The notes under the pieces: model-generated
Databases searched by the model: none
What the model was told of the DNA's origin: nothing
What the model saw: the letters and a program-made list of their open reading frames with translations, nothing else
Part shown: positions 18,383-27,398 of the stretch, in pieces
Position numbering within the stretch: the stretch's first letter is position 1
Layout of the letters: the number at the start of each line of letters is the position of its first letter
Assembly (NCBI GenBank): GCA_018336015.1
Contig: JAGXQZ010000027.1
Span: 1-64,000 of the forward strand
Length of the DNA stretch: 64,000 nucleotides
Direction: 5' to 3'
Source of the DNA: Algoriphagus sp.
GTDB lineage: Bacteria > Bacteroidota > Bacteroidia > Cytophagales > Cyclobacteriaceae
Program-made: the position numbers and the translations under genes

Positions 18383-21300
18383 ATGCTTAAGAAAATCAAC
18401 CCGGTAATCCTTCTTTGTTTCGGCTTTATTTTTTCTTTTGCTCCCGTTTTTGCCCAAACTTTCAAATTCAATACCCAGCCGAAGGGAGTTCGCCTTCCTG
18501 TCCAAAATATCCTCCAAATCGAACAGGATACCCTAGGGCAGATCTGGTTTTCCACCACTAGAGGTGTGGTCTACTCTGATGGTATTCAGACATTTGAATT
18601 GCCGGATTCTTTGGTAAGGAAGTTTGTTTATCAAATCTCAATGCACAAAGATGAAGATGGGATCATGTGGCTTTACAATGCCAGTGGAGTGCCGTCTGTT
18701 TTTCAGGGAGTCAATTCCGGATGGAAAGAGGAATATTTCGAGGAAGATCTAAAAGCTAATTTTTCTAGCAGGATTACCTTTCATTCCGTTGGTAAGAAAA
18801 AAAACAAACTCTTTTTTCTAGACTCGGGAGGAAATTTGATTTTTTGGAGAGAAGGGGAAGAAGTCAAGCATCGGATAGAGCGTGATTTTGCTCAAACGGG
18901 AATACTGTTTTCCGTATTGAATCTTGATGGCAAAAGCTTGCTTATCTTTCAAAAGGGAGCATTTTTACTGGAAGGGTTTGAATTGAAACCCTATCAGTTT
19001 AGAGGCGTGCCTCTCCCGTCTTCTCCTTATTTGGTAAAAAAATCTCCCTCTGGTTCATACTATTTTTTAGGAAAGAATTACCTGGCAAAAGGACCTGCGG
19101 CTGAATTCCCCACCGAAATAATCGATCAGGATTTTTCTACTTCCGATATCGTGATTACTCCTTATTTCTCCCTGGCCTTTTATGGGGAGCATGTATTCTA
19201 TCATTACAATTCCCATTTTAGGAGATACCATCCCGAAGCTACAGCACCTCTGGATGGCAATCTTTCTTTTCTTTTCCGTACCAATTATATCCAGACTCTT
19301 TTTATAGACAGAGAAGGGATTCTGTGGTTAGGATCTGCTAGAGGATTAGCTAATACCAATAATCAGCTTTTTCAGAACTTCGGAAGTGAGTCTTCTAAAT
19401 TTTTGGCAGAGGAGTTTTCTGCCATCATGGAGCTAAGTCCTGGGAACCTTATTCTTGGGTTTAACAATGGACTTCAGCTGATGCAGGGTTCGAACATTCG
19501 CACGTTGTACAAAGACAATAACCCTCCAGGTTCTCCTAACAGGAGGATTGTTAATTTTTCAAGAGATCAATCAGGAAATATTTGGTTTGCGGCTAATTGG
19601 GCCGGAGTGGGAAGATTTAATTTTAAGACAGGTCAAATCAATTTTTTTGCAGGGCCTCCAGATTTCAATGTTTCTTCGGTGGAAGTGGACGGCGACAGCC
19701 TTCTGATAACTGGTCCGGATCGGGTTTTTCACGCTTCACAAAAAACTATTCAGTCCGGAAACTACGGTAAAGAACTCACTGAAGAAATTATTTCTTTGTT
19801 GGATATCCCAGAACTGTATTTCAGAAAGGCCTCAAGGTTGAAAAACGGGAAGATCATCGTTATTCGGGCGAGCAGGCTTGAAAATCAATACCCCATTGTA
19901 GCTACTGAGAAATATTTTTTGGCGGAAGGATATTCATTTTTAGAAAGAGAGGGCGGTGGAGTCCTATTGGGTACAGAATATGGGCTGAAAATCTATCGGG
20001 AGGGTTATGTCGGCTATCACATCCATGCCGGGAAGTCAGTCACCAATCCGGTATATGGACTGCTCGAGGACAAGGAAGGGAGGATTTGGGCAGGTACTGA
20101 TAATGGAGTCTTTGTTTTGGCAAAAGATCAGCTACTTCATTACAATGAGGCCAATGGATTGGTTGGAGACGAGGTCAATCGCGGTGCACTAGTCAAAAGT
20201 CAAGATGGTAAAATCTTCATTGGCACTCAGAAAGGGCTATCGATCTATTCTCCAGAGGAAGAGGTGGCAGCTTTTGGGGCGCCCAAGGCAGTCATTCGAT
20301 CCATCAAACTGGGAGGAGAGGCGATGTTGGGAGATGAATCTATTTCTGTTTCCTATTCCCAAAATGCCCTTCAAATTGACTTTTTAGCTCCAGGCTTTGA
20401 CCAGTCCCGTGAATTATGGATTCATTACAGACTGGTCAACACCGGAGACGAACCCTGGCAAATCGTGAAGGACCCCAGAAATAGTCAACTGTTTTTTAGC
20501 AATCTTCCTTTTGGTAAATATCATTTTGAACTGAAGGCTTCCTACAATGGAGAGGAATTTTCGGAAGTGGTGCATAGTCCTGAGTTTGAGATTATGCCTC
20601 CTTTTTATTTGAGGCCGATATTTTTGATTCTCGCGGTTTTGGCACTGATAGGCATTGGATTTTTGGTAGGGCAGTGGATGCGTCAGATTCAGAAGCTGGG
20701 TTCCCTGCAATCTGCCGTTGCCAAAGAAAACAAAAGCAAAATCTTGGCAGAGAAGCAGTTCAAAAATGTATGGAGCGCCTCACAAGATGGCATGATCATG
20801 AGTTTGGGAGGTAAAGTCATACTCACCGTCAATCCGGCGTTTGCCAGGCTGATTGGATCCTCGGTTTTGGAACTTGAAAATCAACCCGTGGCCAGCCTTT
20901 TTGCAGATCCTGAAAACAGCATGCCCTACATCACTGAGTTGGTGAAAAATCTGAAAAATCTGCCGGGAAGGAGGGTTACCCTAGAAACACCAGTAGCCTG
21001 GAAAAGCAGCACGCTGGACATGGAAATGTACACGGTGCTTTTGGAAGAGGATTTCAATGGAGAATCCTTGATCCTATCTGTTTTTAAAGATCTTACTGCC
21101 CAAAAAGGGGTGGAAAACAGATTAAAAGAAGCCAAGGAAAAAGCAGAAGAAGCAAACCGGTTCAAATCCAGTTTACTGTCAAACCTTAGTCATGAGATTC
21201 GTACCCCACTCAATGGAATCATCGGTGGTACGGAGCATGTCATGATGACTAGAAGTACCGATCAGGAGCTGATGGATCAATTGGATATTATCCTTCAGAG

Positions 21301-21838
21301 CGGCGAAAGGCTCCTGGAGACCATTAATTCCTTGCTGGATCTAGCCAAAATAGAGGCTAATAAAATGCCGATCAATTACACAGAAACTTGGATTCATGCA
21401 TTTTTGATTTTGGTGTTGAGACCTTTGGAAACGCTCGCCCAGCGCAAAGGACTGACTTTGGTACGTAGATTCCACGGAGAAGACTTCCTCGCAAAAGTGG
21501 ACCGTAGATTTTTGGAAATGATTCTCAATAACCTGGTCAGCAACGCGGTTAAATATTCAGACGAAGGGGAAGTTTTGGTGGAACAGCATCTCGAAGAAGG
21601 GAAGTTGGTATTCCAGGTCATTGATTCAGGGGTAGGGATGTCAGAGGAATTTCAGGAAAAAATGTTTGACCCTTTTGAGCAGGAAAGTCAAGGTAATGAA
21701 CGTCTTTTTGAAGGAACGGGACTTGGGCTAAATATTACCAAAAACTTGGTTCACATGCTTGGGGGAAAAATTGAGGTTTGGAGCGCTAAAAATCAGGGTA
21801 CCCGAGTCCGGGTAGAAATTCCTTTGCACCAACTCTAA
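18383..21838 (+). CDS. Two-component sensor histidine kinase with extracytoplasmic beta-propeller
   Basis: This protein of about 1151 residues has a signal peptide (MLKKINPVILLCFGFIFSFA), then a large periplasmic two-component-regulator propeller region (repeats such as LGQIWFSTTRGVVYSDG, EGILWLGSARGLA, EGRIWAGTDNGVFVL). A Y_Y_Y domain follows, then one transmembrane helix at about 740-765. A PAS domain sits at about 775-890, a coiled linker next, a HisKA box SNLSHEIRTPLNGIIGG near 932, and a HATPase domain with NNLVSNAVKYS and GTGLGLNITK. It resembles the sensors of hybrid HTCS proteins but has no receiver or AraC-type output. The next gene supplies a receiver. The ligand is unknown. Start chosen at the ATG before the signal peptide rather than the upstream TTG. 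Confidence 0.9.
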   Translation: MLKKINPVILLCFGFIFSFAPVFAQTFKFNTQPKGVRLPVQNILQIEQDTLGQIWFSTTRGVVYSDGIQTFELPDSLVRKFVYQISMHKDEDGIMWLYNASGVPSVFQGVNSGWKEEYFEEDLKANFSSRITFHSVGKKKNKLFFLDSGGNLIFWREGEEVKHRIERDFAQTGILFSVLNLDGKSLLIFQKGAFLLEGFELKPYQFRGVPLPSSPYLVKKSPSGSYYFLGKNYLAKGPAAEFPTEIIDQDFSTSDIVITPYFSLAFYGEHVFYHYNSHFRRYHPEATAPLDGNLSFLFRTNYIQTLFIDREGILWLGSARGLANTNNQLFQNFGSESSKFLAEEFSAIMELSPGNLILGFNNGLQLMQGSNIRTLYKDNNPPGSPNRRIVNFSRDQSGNIWFAANWAGVGRFNFKTGQINFFAGPPDFNVSSVEVDGDSLLITGPDRVFHASQKTIQSGNYGKELTEEIISLLDIPELYFRKASRLKNGKIIVIRASRLENQYPIVATEKYFLAEGYSFLEREGGGVLLGTEYGLKIYREGYVGYHIHAGKSVTNPVYGLLEDKEGRIWAGTDNGVFVLAKDQLLHYNEANGLVGDEVNRGALVKSQDGKIFIGTQKGLSIYSPEEEVAAFGAPKAVIRSIKLGGEAMLGDESISVSYSQNALQIDFLAPGFDQSRELWIHYRLVNTGDEPWQIVKDPRNSQLFFSNLPFGKYHFELKASYNGEEFSEVVHSPEFEIMPPFYLRPIFLILAVLALIGIGFLVGQWMRQIQKLGSLQSAVAKENKSKILAEKQFKNVWSASQDGMIMSLGGKVILTVNPAFARLIGSSVLELENQPVASLFADPENSMPYITELVKNLKNLPGRRVTLETPVAWKSSTLDMEMYTVLLEEDFNGESLILSVFKDLTAQKGVENRLKEAKEKAEEANRFKSSLLSNLSHEIRTPLNGIIGGTEHVMMTRSTDQELMDQLDIILQSGERLLETINSLLDLAKIEANKMPINYTETWIHAFLILVLRPLETLAQRKGLTLVRRFHGEDFLAKVDRRFLEMILNNLVSNAVKYSDEGEVLVEQHLEEGKLVFQVIDSGVGMSEEFQEKMFDPFEQESQGNERLFEGTGLGLNITKNLVHMLGGKIEVWSAKNQGTRVRVEIPLHQL

Positions 21839-21885
21839 TTTTCGTATTTTCAAGACGAAATATCACCAATCCCCCATTTTACCCC

Positions 21886-23061
21886 ATGTTTACATTGAGA
21901 ATCCTCATCGTAGAAGATGATTCTGTTTCGGCGCTGCTCCTTCAGCGTGCGCTAGAAAAAAATGCCCATCAAATCATCGGTATTGCCGATACAGGAGAAA
22001 AAGCCCTTGAAATGCTGGATGAGCATGGGGCAGATATTGTCATGATGGACATCAATCTCGCAGGGGAACTAGATGGAATCAAGACCACCGAAATCATCAA
22101 TGAGAAATTTGATATTCCCGTGGTCTACCTGAGCGCTTCCTCAGATGCAGAAACGCTCAATAAAGTCGTAGGTACCAACCCAAGTGCCTATGTGATCAAG
22201 CCATTCAATATCCGTGAACTCAACATGGTGATCGAACTGGCGATTTTCAAAGACAGGAAGGAAAAAGAACTCCAAAAGCTCAATAACGAACTCGAGGAAA
22301 AAGTAAAGCAGCGTACTGCGGAGCTTTTTGAAGCCAACAAAGAGCTGACCAAAGCCCTCGAAAAAGAACGGGAAATCAATGAACTGAAGTCCAGGATTGT
22401 ACTCAATGTGTCGCATGGATTCAAAACCCCACTCACTTCGATTCTGAGTTCAGCCCAGCTACTTCAGATCTATGCCGAAAAAGAGCATCCTTTAAAGCAA
22501 AAAATCGGAAAACACGCCTCCAAAATAGAGCACTCGGTCAGAGCTTTGAATAACCTGCTTACCAGTGTGCTTTTCTTTGGTAAGGCGGATGAAAACAAAA
22601 TGGAGTACAAGCCAAAGAAAGTATTCCTGACCACCTTTGTGAAAGAACTCCTTGATACAGTTAAGGCAGGAATTGAAAATGAAGTCACCATCAAATCGGA
22701 AGTGGTGAACTTGCCAAAGACAGTTACCACAGACCCAGATCTTCTGTATCAAATCCTTGAAAACCTCCTTTCCAATGCTGTAAAGTACTCGAAAGACGGT
22801 AAGGAGGTAGATTTTAAGCTTTCCATGGAGAATAACAGACTTGTCGCTACGGTGAGTGATAAGGGAATCGGCATTCCAAAAGCAGAACAAGGAAAACTAT
22901 TTGACCGGTTTTTTCGTGGGGGGAATGTCGGAATCGTGGAAGGTACAGGCTTAGGTCTTTCGATTGTCAAAAAATGCATTGAAGTGCTAGAGGGTGAGAT
23001 TTCTTTCGAAAGCGAAGCAGGTAAAGGTACCACCTTTCAGGTGTCTGTTCCGGTAAGTTAA
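21886..23061 (+). CDS. Receiver-histidine kinase hybrid with altered H-box
   Basis: This 391-residue soluble protein has a receiver domain (about 4-120; acidic pair in VEDDS, phospho-acceptor Asp55 in MMDINL, Lys105 in VIKPF), then a coiled coil at about 122-168. A HisKA domain with phospho-His177 and a HATPase domain (ENLLSNAVKYS, DKGIGIP, GTGLGLSIVKK) follow. The residue after the histidine is Gly178 (SHGFKTPLTSI) where the family almost always has Glu or Asp, which assists autophosphorylation. It starts 47 bases after the large sensor gene and is 2 bases from the ABC transporter gene, so it is likely co-transcribed with both. It may relay phosphate from the sensor. Confidence 0.88.
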   Translation: MFTLRILIVEDDSVSALLLQRALEKNAHQIIGIADTGEKALEMLDEHGADIVMMDINLAGELDGIKTTEIINEKFDIPVVYLSASSDAETLNKVVGTNPSAYVIKPFNIRELNMVIELAIFKDRKEKELQKLNNELEEKVKQRTAELFEANKELTKALEKEREINELKSRIVLNVSHGFKTPLTSILSSAQLLQIYAEKEHPLKQKIGKHASKIEHSVRALNNLLTSVLFFGKADENKMEYKPKKVFLTTFVKELLDTVKAGIENEVTIKSEVVNLPKTVTTDPDLLYQILENLLSNAVKYSKDGKEVDFKLSMENNRLVATVSDKGIGIPKAEQGKLFDRFFRGGNVGIVEGTGLGLSIVKKCIEVLEGEISFESEAGKGTTFQVSVPVS

Positions 23062-23063
23062 TT

Positions 23064-23696
23064 ATGCGTTTTCAAACACAATCCTTACGATTTGCCCATC
23101 CCGGGCAGCCCATGCTGGAGTTTCCTGATATCAACCTGAGCTCAGGGGACTCTTTGCTTATCCTCGGAAAATCAGGCAGTGGAAAAACCACCTTGCTCAA
23201 TCTGCTTTCCGGCTTGCTCAAACCTGCTTCAGGAAAAGTGGTGCTCGATGAGGTTTTGATTTCGGAGCTTGATGGTCAGAAGCTGGACCTGTTTCGGGGT
23301 CAGCATATTGGGATTATATTTCAAAAACCCCATCTAATCGCAGCACTAAATGTGAAGCAAAATCTTGAGCTAGCTCATTTTTTTGGCAAAAAACAAGGAC
23401 AGAATCTGGATCAACTGCTCAAAGACTTGGGCATAGATAAGAAGGCAAAATCTGCAGTGATGACACTCAGTGAAGGAGAGGCCCAGCGGGTTTCCATCGC
23501 TAGAGCACTGGCAAATTCGCCCAAACTGATATTGGCAGATGAACCTACTTCCAGTCTGGATGATGAGAATACCGAAAAAGTCATCGCGTTGCTCAAGGCC
23601 CAAGCCTCTAAAATTGGCGCAGCGCTGATTATTGTAACTCACGACCAGCGTGTGAAAGCCCATATTTCTCAATTTATCGAAGTGAAGGCCTCATGA
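23064..23696 (+). CDS. ABC transporter ATP-binding protein (LolD/MacB-type)
   Basis: This 210-residue ATPase has Walker A GKSGSGKTTL near residue 31, a Q-loop (IIFQKPHL), the signature LSEGEAQRVSIARAL, Walker B LILADEPTSSLDD and the switch histidine VTHD. Sequence style is that of the LolD/FtsE/MacB group, which powers mechanotransmission permeases rather than classic substrate channels. Its last 4 bases overlap the permease gene, so the two form one transporter. It follows the receiver-kinase gene by 2 bases, which ties the transporter to a signalling system. Confidence 0.93.
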   Translation: MRFQTQSLRFAHPGQPMLEFPDINLSSGDSLLILGKSGSGKTTLLNLLSGLLKPASGKVVLDEVLISELDGQKLDLFRGQHIGIIFQKPHLIAALNVKQNLELAHFFGKKQGQNLDQLLKDLGIDKKAKSAVMTLSEGEAQRVSIARALANSPKLILADEPTSSLDDENTEKVIALLKAQASKIGAALIIVTHDQRVKAHISQFIEVKAS

Positions 23697-24985
23697 ATCT
23701 TTTAAAAATAAGTTGGAAATACCTCACGTTTAGACCGCTTTCAACCGGCTTGAATATTTTCCTGTTGGCATTGGGTTTGGCCATTATTACGGTTTTACTT
23801 CTGATTCAGGACCAGTTTGAGAAGAAAATGAACCAAGATGCAGCGGGAATTGACTTGGTCGTAGGAGCCAAAGGCAGTCCACTGCAATTGATCCTGTCTT
23901 CTGTTTACCACATCGATTTCCCTACGGGTAATATCAAGATGGAAGAGGCCAAGCGACTATCTTCCAATCGCCTGGTCAAGAAAGTTATTCCTTTGGCACT
24001 CGGCGACAACGTCCAAGGTTTCCGAATCGTGGGCACCAATCACGATTACCTCTCCCTTTATGAGGTGGAGTTTGAGCAGGGAAAAGCTTGGGAAGAGCCT
24101 TTTCAGGTGGTCATAGGTGCAGAAATTGCCCAAAAGCTTAATCTCAAACTCGGAGATGAATTTATAGGCAGTCATGGCATCAGTGTAGGTAGTCATGATC
24201 ATGATCAGCACAATTTTGTAGTGAGTGGGATTTTGGCCCCAAAGGGGAATGTGGTGGATCGATTGGTACTGACTAGCATAGAATCTGTTTGGTATACCCA
24301 TGATGAAGAGGGATCTGAGGAATCTGAAACTCCGGTAGATTCACTTTCGGTAGATTCAGGAGAAATCGAGCATGAAGCGGATCATCATGCCAAATTTCAT
24401 CAACCTGTGGCCACAACGGGCTTCCCTCTCACCGATGAAGAAAGAGAAGTGACTACCCTTTTGCTCCAGTTCCGTAATCCCATGGCGGCCATTCAGTTGC
24501 CAAGAATGATCAATTCCGGCACTTCGATGCAGGCAGCCTCTCCCTCTTTTGAAATGTCGAGATTGTTCGAATTGCTTGGAATAGGAATCAGCCTTCTTCA
24601 AGGCTTAGCGGTGGTGTTGATTGTGATCGCAGGTTTGGGGATTTTTATCGCACTTTACAATTCACTCAAGGAGCGAAAATATGACTTGGCTATACTTAGA
24701 GCTCTCGGAGCATCACGCATCCAGCTGGTGATCCTTGTTTTCTTGGAGAGTATCCTCCTCACTTTTCTTGGAGCTTTGATTGGAATTATCCTTGGGCACT
24801 CCTTTCTGGCTTTACTAGTCAGTCAAAGCGAACAAACCGTAGTATCAGCTCTCAATCCTTGGATTTTTCTTTCACAAGAACTTTGGGTCGTGGGTTATGC
24901 GTTAGCAGTTGGATTGATTGCGTCATTGATTCCTGCTTGGTCAGCTTATCAAACAAGTATTGCAAAGCAATTGACAAAGGCTTAA
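23693..24985 (+). CDS. FtsX/MacB-type ABC transporter permease with histidine- and acid-rich loop
   Basis: This 430-residue permease has one N-terminal helix, a large extracytoplasmic domain and three C-terminal helices (about 300-420), the FtsX/MacB layout. YDLAILRALGASRIQLVILV is the conserved FtsX segment. The extracytoplasmic domain holds clustered histidines and acids: GSHDHDQHNF near residue 166 and, near 203-240, a run with HDEEGSEESE and HEADHHAKFH. Such loops commonly contact divalent metals such as zinc. With the preceding ATPase and the DUF3299-like gene after it, a metal-related transporter is a reasonable guess. Lipoprotein or peptide transport remains possible. Confidence 0.88.
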   Translation: MNLLKISWKYLTFRPLSTGLNIFLLALGLAIITVLLLIQDQFEKKMNQDAAGIDLVVGAKGSPLQLILSSVYHIDFPTGNIKMEEAKRLSSNRLVKKVIPLALGDNVQGFRIVGTNHDYLSLYEVEFEQGKAWEEPFQVVIGAEIAQKLNLKLGDEFIGSHGISVGSHDHDQHNFVVSGILAPKGNVVDRLVLTSIESVWYTHDEEGSEESETPVDSLSVDSGEIEHEADHHAKFHQPVATTGFPLTDEEREVTTLLLQFRNPMAAIQLPRMINSGTSMQAASPSFEMSRLFELLGIGISLLQGLAVVLIVIAGLGIFIALYNSLKERKYDLAILRALGASRIQLVILVFLESILLTFLGALIGIILGHSFLALLVSQSEQTVVSALNPWIFLSQELWVVGYALAVGLIASLIPAWSAYQTSIAKQLTKA

Positions 24986-25009
24986 TTAGCGTCAAAATTT
25001 AAATAGCAG

Positions 25010-25101
25010 ATGAAATCGAGCATGACTAAAAAGTCACATACTAGAATGATTATAAGATTTGCGAGATTCCATGTGTCCTTAAGAAATCAAATTATAATTA
25101 C
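25010..25101. repeat. 92-bp repeat unit, isolated copy
   Basis: This unit begins ATGAAATCGAGCATGACTAA, contains TGACT-AAAA-AGTCA (a small hairpin), continues with GATTATAAGATTTGCGAGAT and ends CAAATTATAATTAC directly against the ATG of the next gene. It closely matches the tandem copies at 30210-30393. It replaces the whole leader of the DUF3299-like gene. Confidence 0.85.
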
Positions 25102-25539
25102 ATGAAAAAGTGGTTTGTGTTGCCGGTCTTGGTCTTTTTGGGAGTATTGTTTTCTCAGGAAGTAAGGGCACAAGGTGTTTGGAAAAGTCTATCGGAAGTA
25201 TCCTATAAAATCAGCAAGGATAATTTTGGAGAGTTGTATGTGCCGGTTTTTTCAGACAATATCAAAAAATTGGAAGGCAAAGTGGTGGAGGCTGATGGCT
25301 ATATCATTCCGTTTGAAGGAATGTTTAAGCCTACTCATATTATCCTTTCCAGTCTTCCTTTGGCAGAATGTTTCTTTTGCGGCTCTGGGGGTCCTGAGAC
25401 TGTCATGGAAGTGATGCTGACCAGTCCCATTAAGTACACCTCCAAGAGAGTCAAGGTCAAAGGAAAACTCACGCTCAATGCCAATGATCCAGAGAAACTG
25501 ATGTATATCCTCAAAGATGCCCAGCTGATACTCCAATAA
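25102..25539 (+). CDS. Secreted DUF3299-like protein
   Basis: This 145-residue protein has a signal peptide (MKKWFVLPVLVFLGVLFSQE, then VRAQ). The mature part follows the DUF3299 pattern: W-LSEVSYK, then PVFSDNIKKLEGK, VEADGYIIPFEG, a CFFCG cysteine pair after LSSLPLAE, and VKVKGKLTLN. DUF3299 proteins are small periplasmic proteins of unsettled function that, as I recall, occur with an ABC transporter in the Vibrio zinc-uptake (Zrg) locus. Here the gene follows the ATPase-permease pair by 116 bases, which are filled by the 92-bp repeat. The two cysteines could bind metal. Confidence 0.72.
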   Translation: MKKWFVLPVLVFLGVLFSQEVRAQGVWKSLSEVSYKISKDNFGELYVPVFSDNIKKLEGKVVEADGYIIPFEGMFKPTHIILSSLPLAECFFCGSGGPETVMEVMLTSPIKYTSKRVKVKGKLTLNANDPEKLMYILKDAQLILQ

Positions 25540-25542
25540 AAA

Positions 25543-25565
25543 AAGCTCCGAAAGGAGCTTTTTTT
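25543..25565. terminator. Convergent bidirectional terminator
   Basis: AAGCTCC-GAAA-GGAGCTT is a perfect stem with a stable tetraloop, flanked by an A run on the left and a T run on the right. It serves the DUF3299-like gene on the plus strand and the aminotransferase gene on the minus strand. Confidence 0.9.
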
Positions 25566-25569
25566 ATGT

Positions 25570-26391
25570 TCAAGAGATGGTTTTCTTTTCGAGAACTCTG
25601 AATTTTTCGAGTAAATCCAAGGTGATTTTACCTGATTTTCCATTGCCGATTTTTCGGTCATCCAGCTGTGTCACCGGTAGCAGGACTTTGGTGGTACTGG
25701 AGATAAATGCCTCATCGGCTTCCCAGACTTCTTCCAATCTAATTGGTCGGATGATTACTTGGTCAGCTACTTGGATGAGGTGCTTCCGGGTAATACCGTG
25801 AAGGATATGCTGATCAGGCGTATGAATTGTCCCGTCTTTCACCATGAAAAAATTACTTCGGGAGCTCTCACTCACCAGACCATTCCAATGGTAGAGCACA
25901 TCTTCGGCCCCCAATCTTTTCCAGTTGACACTATGCCATACCGGAAGGGTGTAATTGGTAGTTTTGATATCTGCAATGGCCCTGACATGCTCCAGCGTGA
26001 GCAATTTGATGCCGTTTTGATATTTTTCTTCTGAAGGGAACATCAGTGACTCGGCAAACATAAAAAGCTTGCCTGTCGCAGGGGAAAAATGGTTCTCAGA
26101 AACACCTCCACTGAGTACCATTCGGATTCCGCCTTGCTGAAGATCATTTTTCTCGATTACTGCTGCGATAATTTGACGTAATTCTTCTCGGGAATATTCC
26201 AGCGGTAAATAAGTCTTTTCTGCCGAAGCAATGAACCTATCCAGGTAATGTTCTAGAAAGAGAGGCTGGTAATTCACGGTGCGGAAAAAGTCGAAAATCC
26301 CGTATCCTCTGATTAGTCCCAGGTCAGTGGGGTGAATTGTTGCGGTTTCGGTTGGGATAATTTTCCCGTCAGCAAAGCAGAATGGTTTCAT
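25570..26391 (-). CDS. Aminotransferase class IV
   Basis: This 273-residue PLP enzyme belongs to the branched-chain aminotransferase / D-amino-acid transaminase / aminodeoxychorismate lyase family. TIHPTDLGLIRGYGIFDFFR is the N-terminal family signature. ADIKTTNYTLPVWHS carries the PLP lysine, and GLVSESSRSNFFMVKDG with HILHGITRKHLIQVA forms the phosphate-binding C-terminal part. Members cannot be told apart by motif alone. The length fits all three activities, and no pabB or ilv gene is adjacent. It is monocistronic, with a TAnnTTTG element just upstream. Confidence 0.85.
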   Translation of the reverse strand: MKPFCFADGKIIPTETATIHPTDLGLIRGYGIFDFFRTVNYQPLFLEHYLDRFIASAEKTYLPLEYSREELRQIIAAVIEKNDLQQGGIRMVLSGGVSENHFSPATGKLFMFAESLMFPSEEKYQNGIKLLTLEHVRAIADIKTTNYTLPVWHSVNWKRLGAEDVLYHWNGLVSESSRSNFFMVKDGTIHTPDQHILHGITRKHLIQVADQVIIRPIRLEEVWEADEAFISSTTKVLLPVTQLDDRKIGNGKSGKITLDLLEKFRVLEKKTIS

Positions 26392-26410
26392 AAACTCGAG
26401 AGGTAAGCCT

Positions 26411-26418
26411 CAAAATTA
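26411..26418 (-). promoter_or_regulatory. Candidate -7 element for the aminotransferase gene
   Basis: On the minus strand this reads TAATTTTG, matching TAnnTTTG, 20 bases upstream of the start codon, giving a leader of about 13 bases. The -33 TTG is poor. Confidence 0.4.
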
Positions 26419-26515
26419 ACCAATGAAACTCAGAATGTCATCTCATATAAAAATCAGATAATTTTTATCTTAACCGAGAATAAATTGCATCTTAGAAACA
26501 TTAACTAACGAGATT

Positions 26516-26938
26516 ATGAAGTTTATTCCTTTTTACTTGATTTTTACTCTATTGATTTTTGTCCAAGCTTGTGGAAATAAGCAAGTGGAGGAAAATAAAA
26601 CCCAAAGGGAACAGGTCATCGCTGTCCATGATGAGGTAATGCCCAAAATGGGCCAACTCAAATCCTTGGAAAAAGCAGCCCTTCAAAAAGCTGAGGAACT
26701 TCAAAACTCTGAGACTCCGGATCAGGCCAAAATCGACGAACTCAAAAATCTTGCCTCTCAACTCAACTTAGCCTATGAGGGGATGTTTGTGTGGATGAGA
26801 CAATACAATACCGAAGATGGTGAGAAAACTCCCGAAGAAGTAAAAGTTTACCTCGACGAGCAGCTGGTCTTGGTGTCAAAGGTAAACGAAGACATCAAAG
26901 CGGCTTTGGCCAAGGCTGAGGTCCTGCTCAAAGATTGA
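26516..26938 (+). CDS. Hypothetical helical lipoprotein
   Basis: This 140-residue protein has a lipobox (IFVQAC, Cys19). The rest is mostly charged alpha-helix with heptad character (MGQLKSLEKAALQKAEELQN), a probable periplasmic coiled coil. It recalls small Cytophagales proteins that carry the conserved start of the mature helix, AVHDEVMPKMG. Function is unknown. It converges with the cytochrome c gene and the two are only 7 bases apart, with no obvious terminator. Confidence 0.65.
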   Translation: MKFIPFYLIFTLLIFVQACGNKQVEENKTQREQVIAVHDEVMPKMGQLKSLEKAALQKAEELQNSETPDQAKIDELKNLASQLNLAYEGMFVWMRQYNTEDGEKTPEEVKVYLDEQLVLVSKVNEDIKAALAKAEVLLKD

Positions 26939-26945
26939 ATTGGCC

Positions 26946-27398
26946 TTAAAGTCCATCAGGCGCTTTTTTTAAATAATCTTCTACCTCGGAGGCAGAGATC
27001 ACACCTTCATTCAACCCCCAAATATTATACAGGTAGGTAGAAATCTGCGCGATTTCCAAAGGTTTCAACAGAGGATTGGCAGGCATGGCTTGATTGTAGG
27101 TTTCTCCATTCACTACAATTTGGCCTTGTTGCCCATTTCGCATGATCCAGATTGAGCGATGAACACTCGCCTTGAAGTAATCCGAATTTCTCAATGGTGG
27201 GATTAATTTTCCGAGACCTCGCCCGTCTGGCTGATGGCAATTTCCACAGTAGTTTTCGTACAGCCGCTTACCATTGACTGCAAACTTCATCACTTCAGGG
27301 TCTGAGATCTGAGCCAAGGTGTTTTCTTCCGAACTCGCCTTGGGGCTGCATGCACCCAGGAATGTTAAGAGAAAAAGTACGATTCCCAGTCTCATCAC
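26946..27398 (-). CDS. Cytochrome c lipoprotein
   Basis: This 150-residue predicted lipoprotein (LTFLGAC, Cys17) has a single class I haem c site, CGNCH at 51-55, with DGRGLGKLIPPL after it and the methionine ligand likely in NQAMPANPL. It overlaps the SCO gene by 4 bases, so both are made from one message. Likely role: a membrane-attached electron carrier for a terminal oxidase. Confidence 0.88.
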   Translation of the reverse strand: MMRLGIVLFLLTFLGACSPKASSEENTLAQISDPEVMKFAVNGKRLYENYCGNCHQPDGRGLGKLIPPLRNSDYFKASVHRSIWIMRNGQQGQIVVNGETYNQAMPANPLLKPLEIAQISTYLYNIWGLNEGVISASEVEDYLKKAPDGL

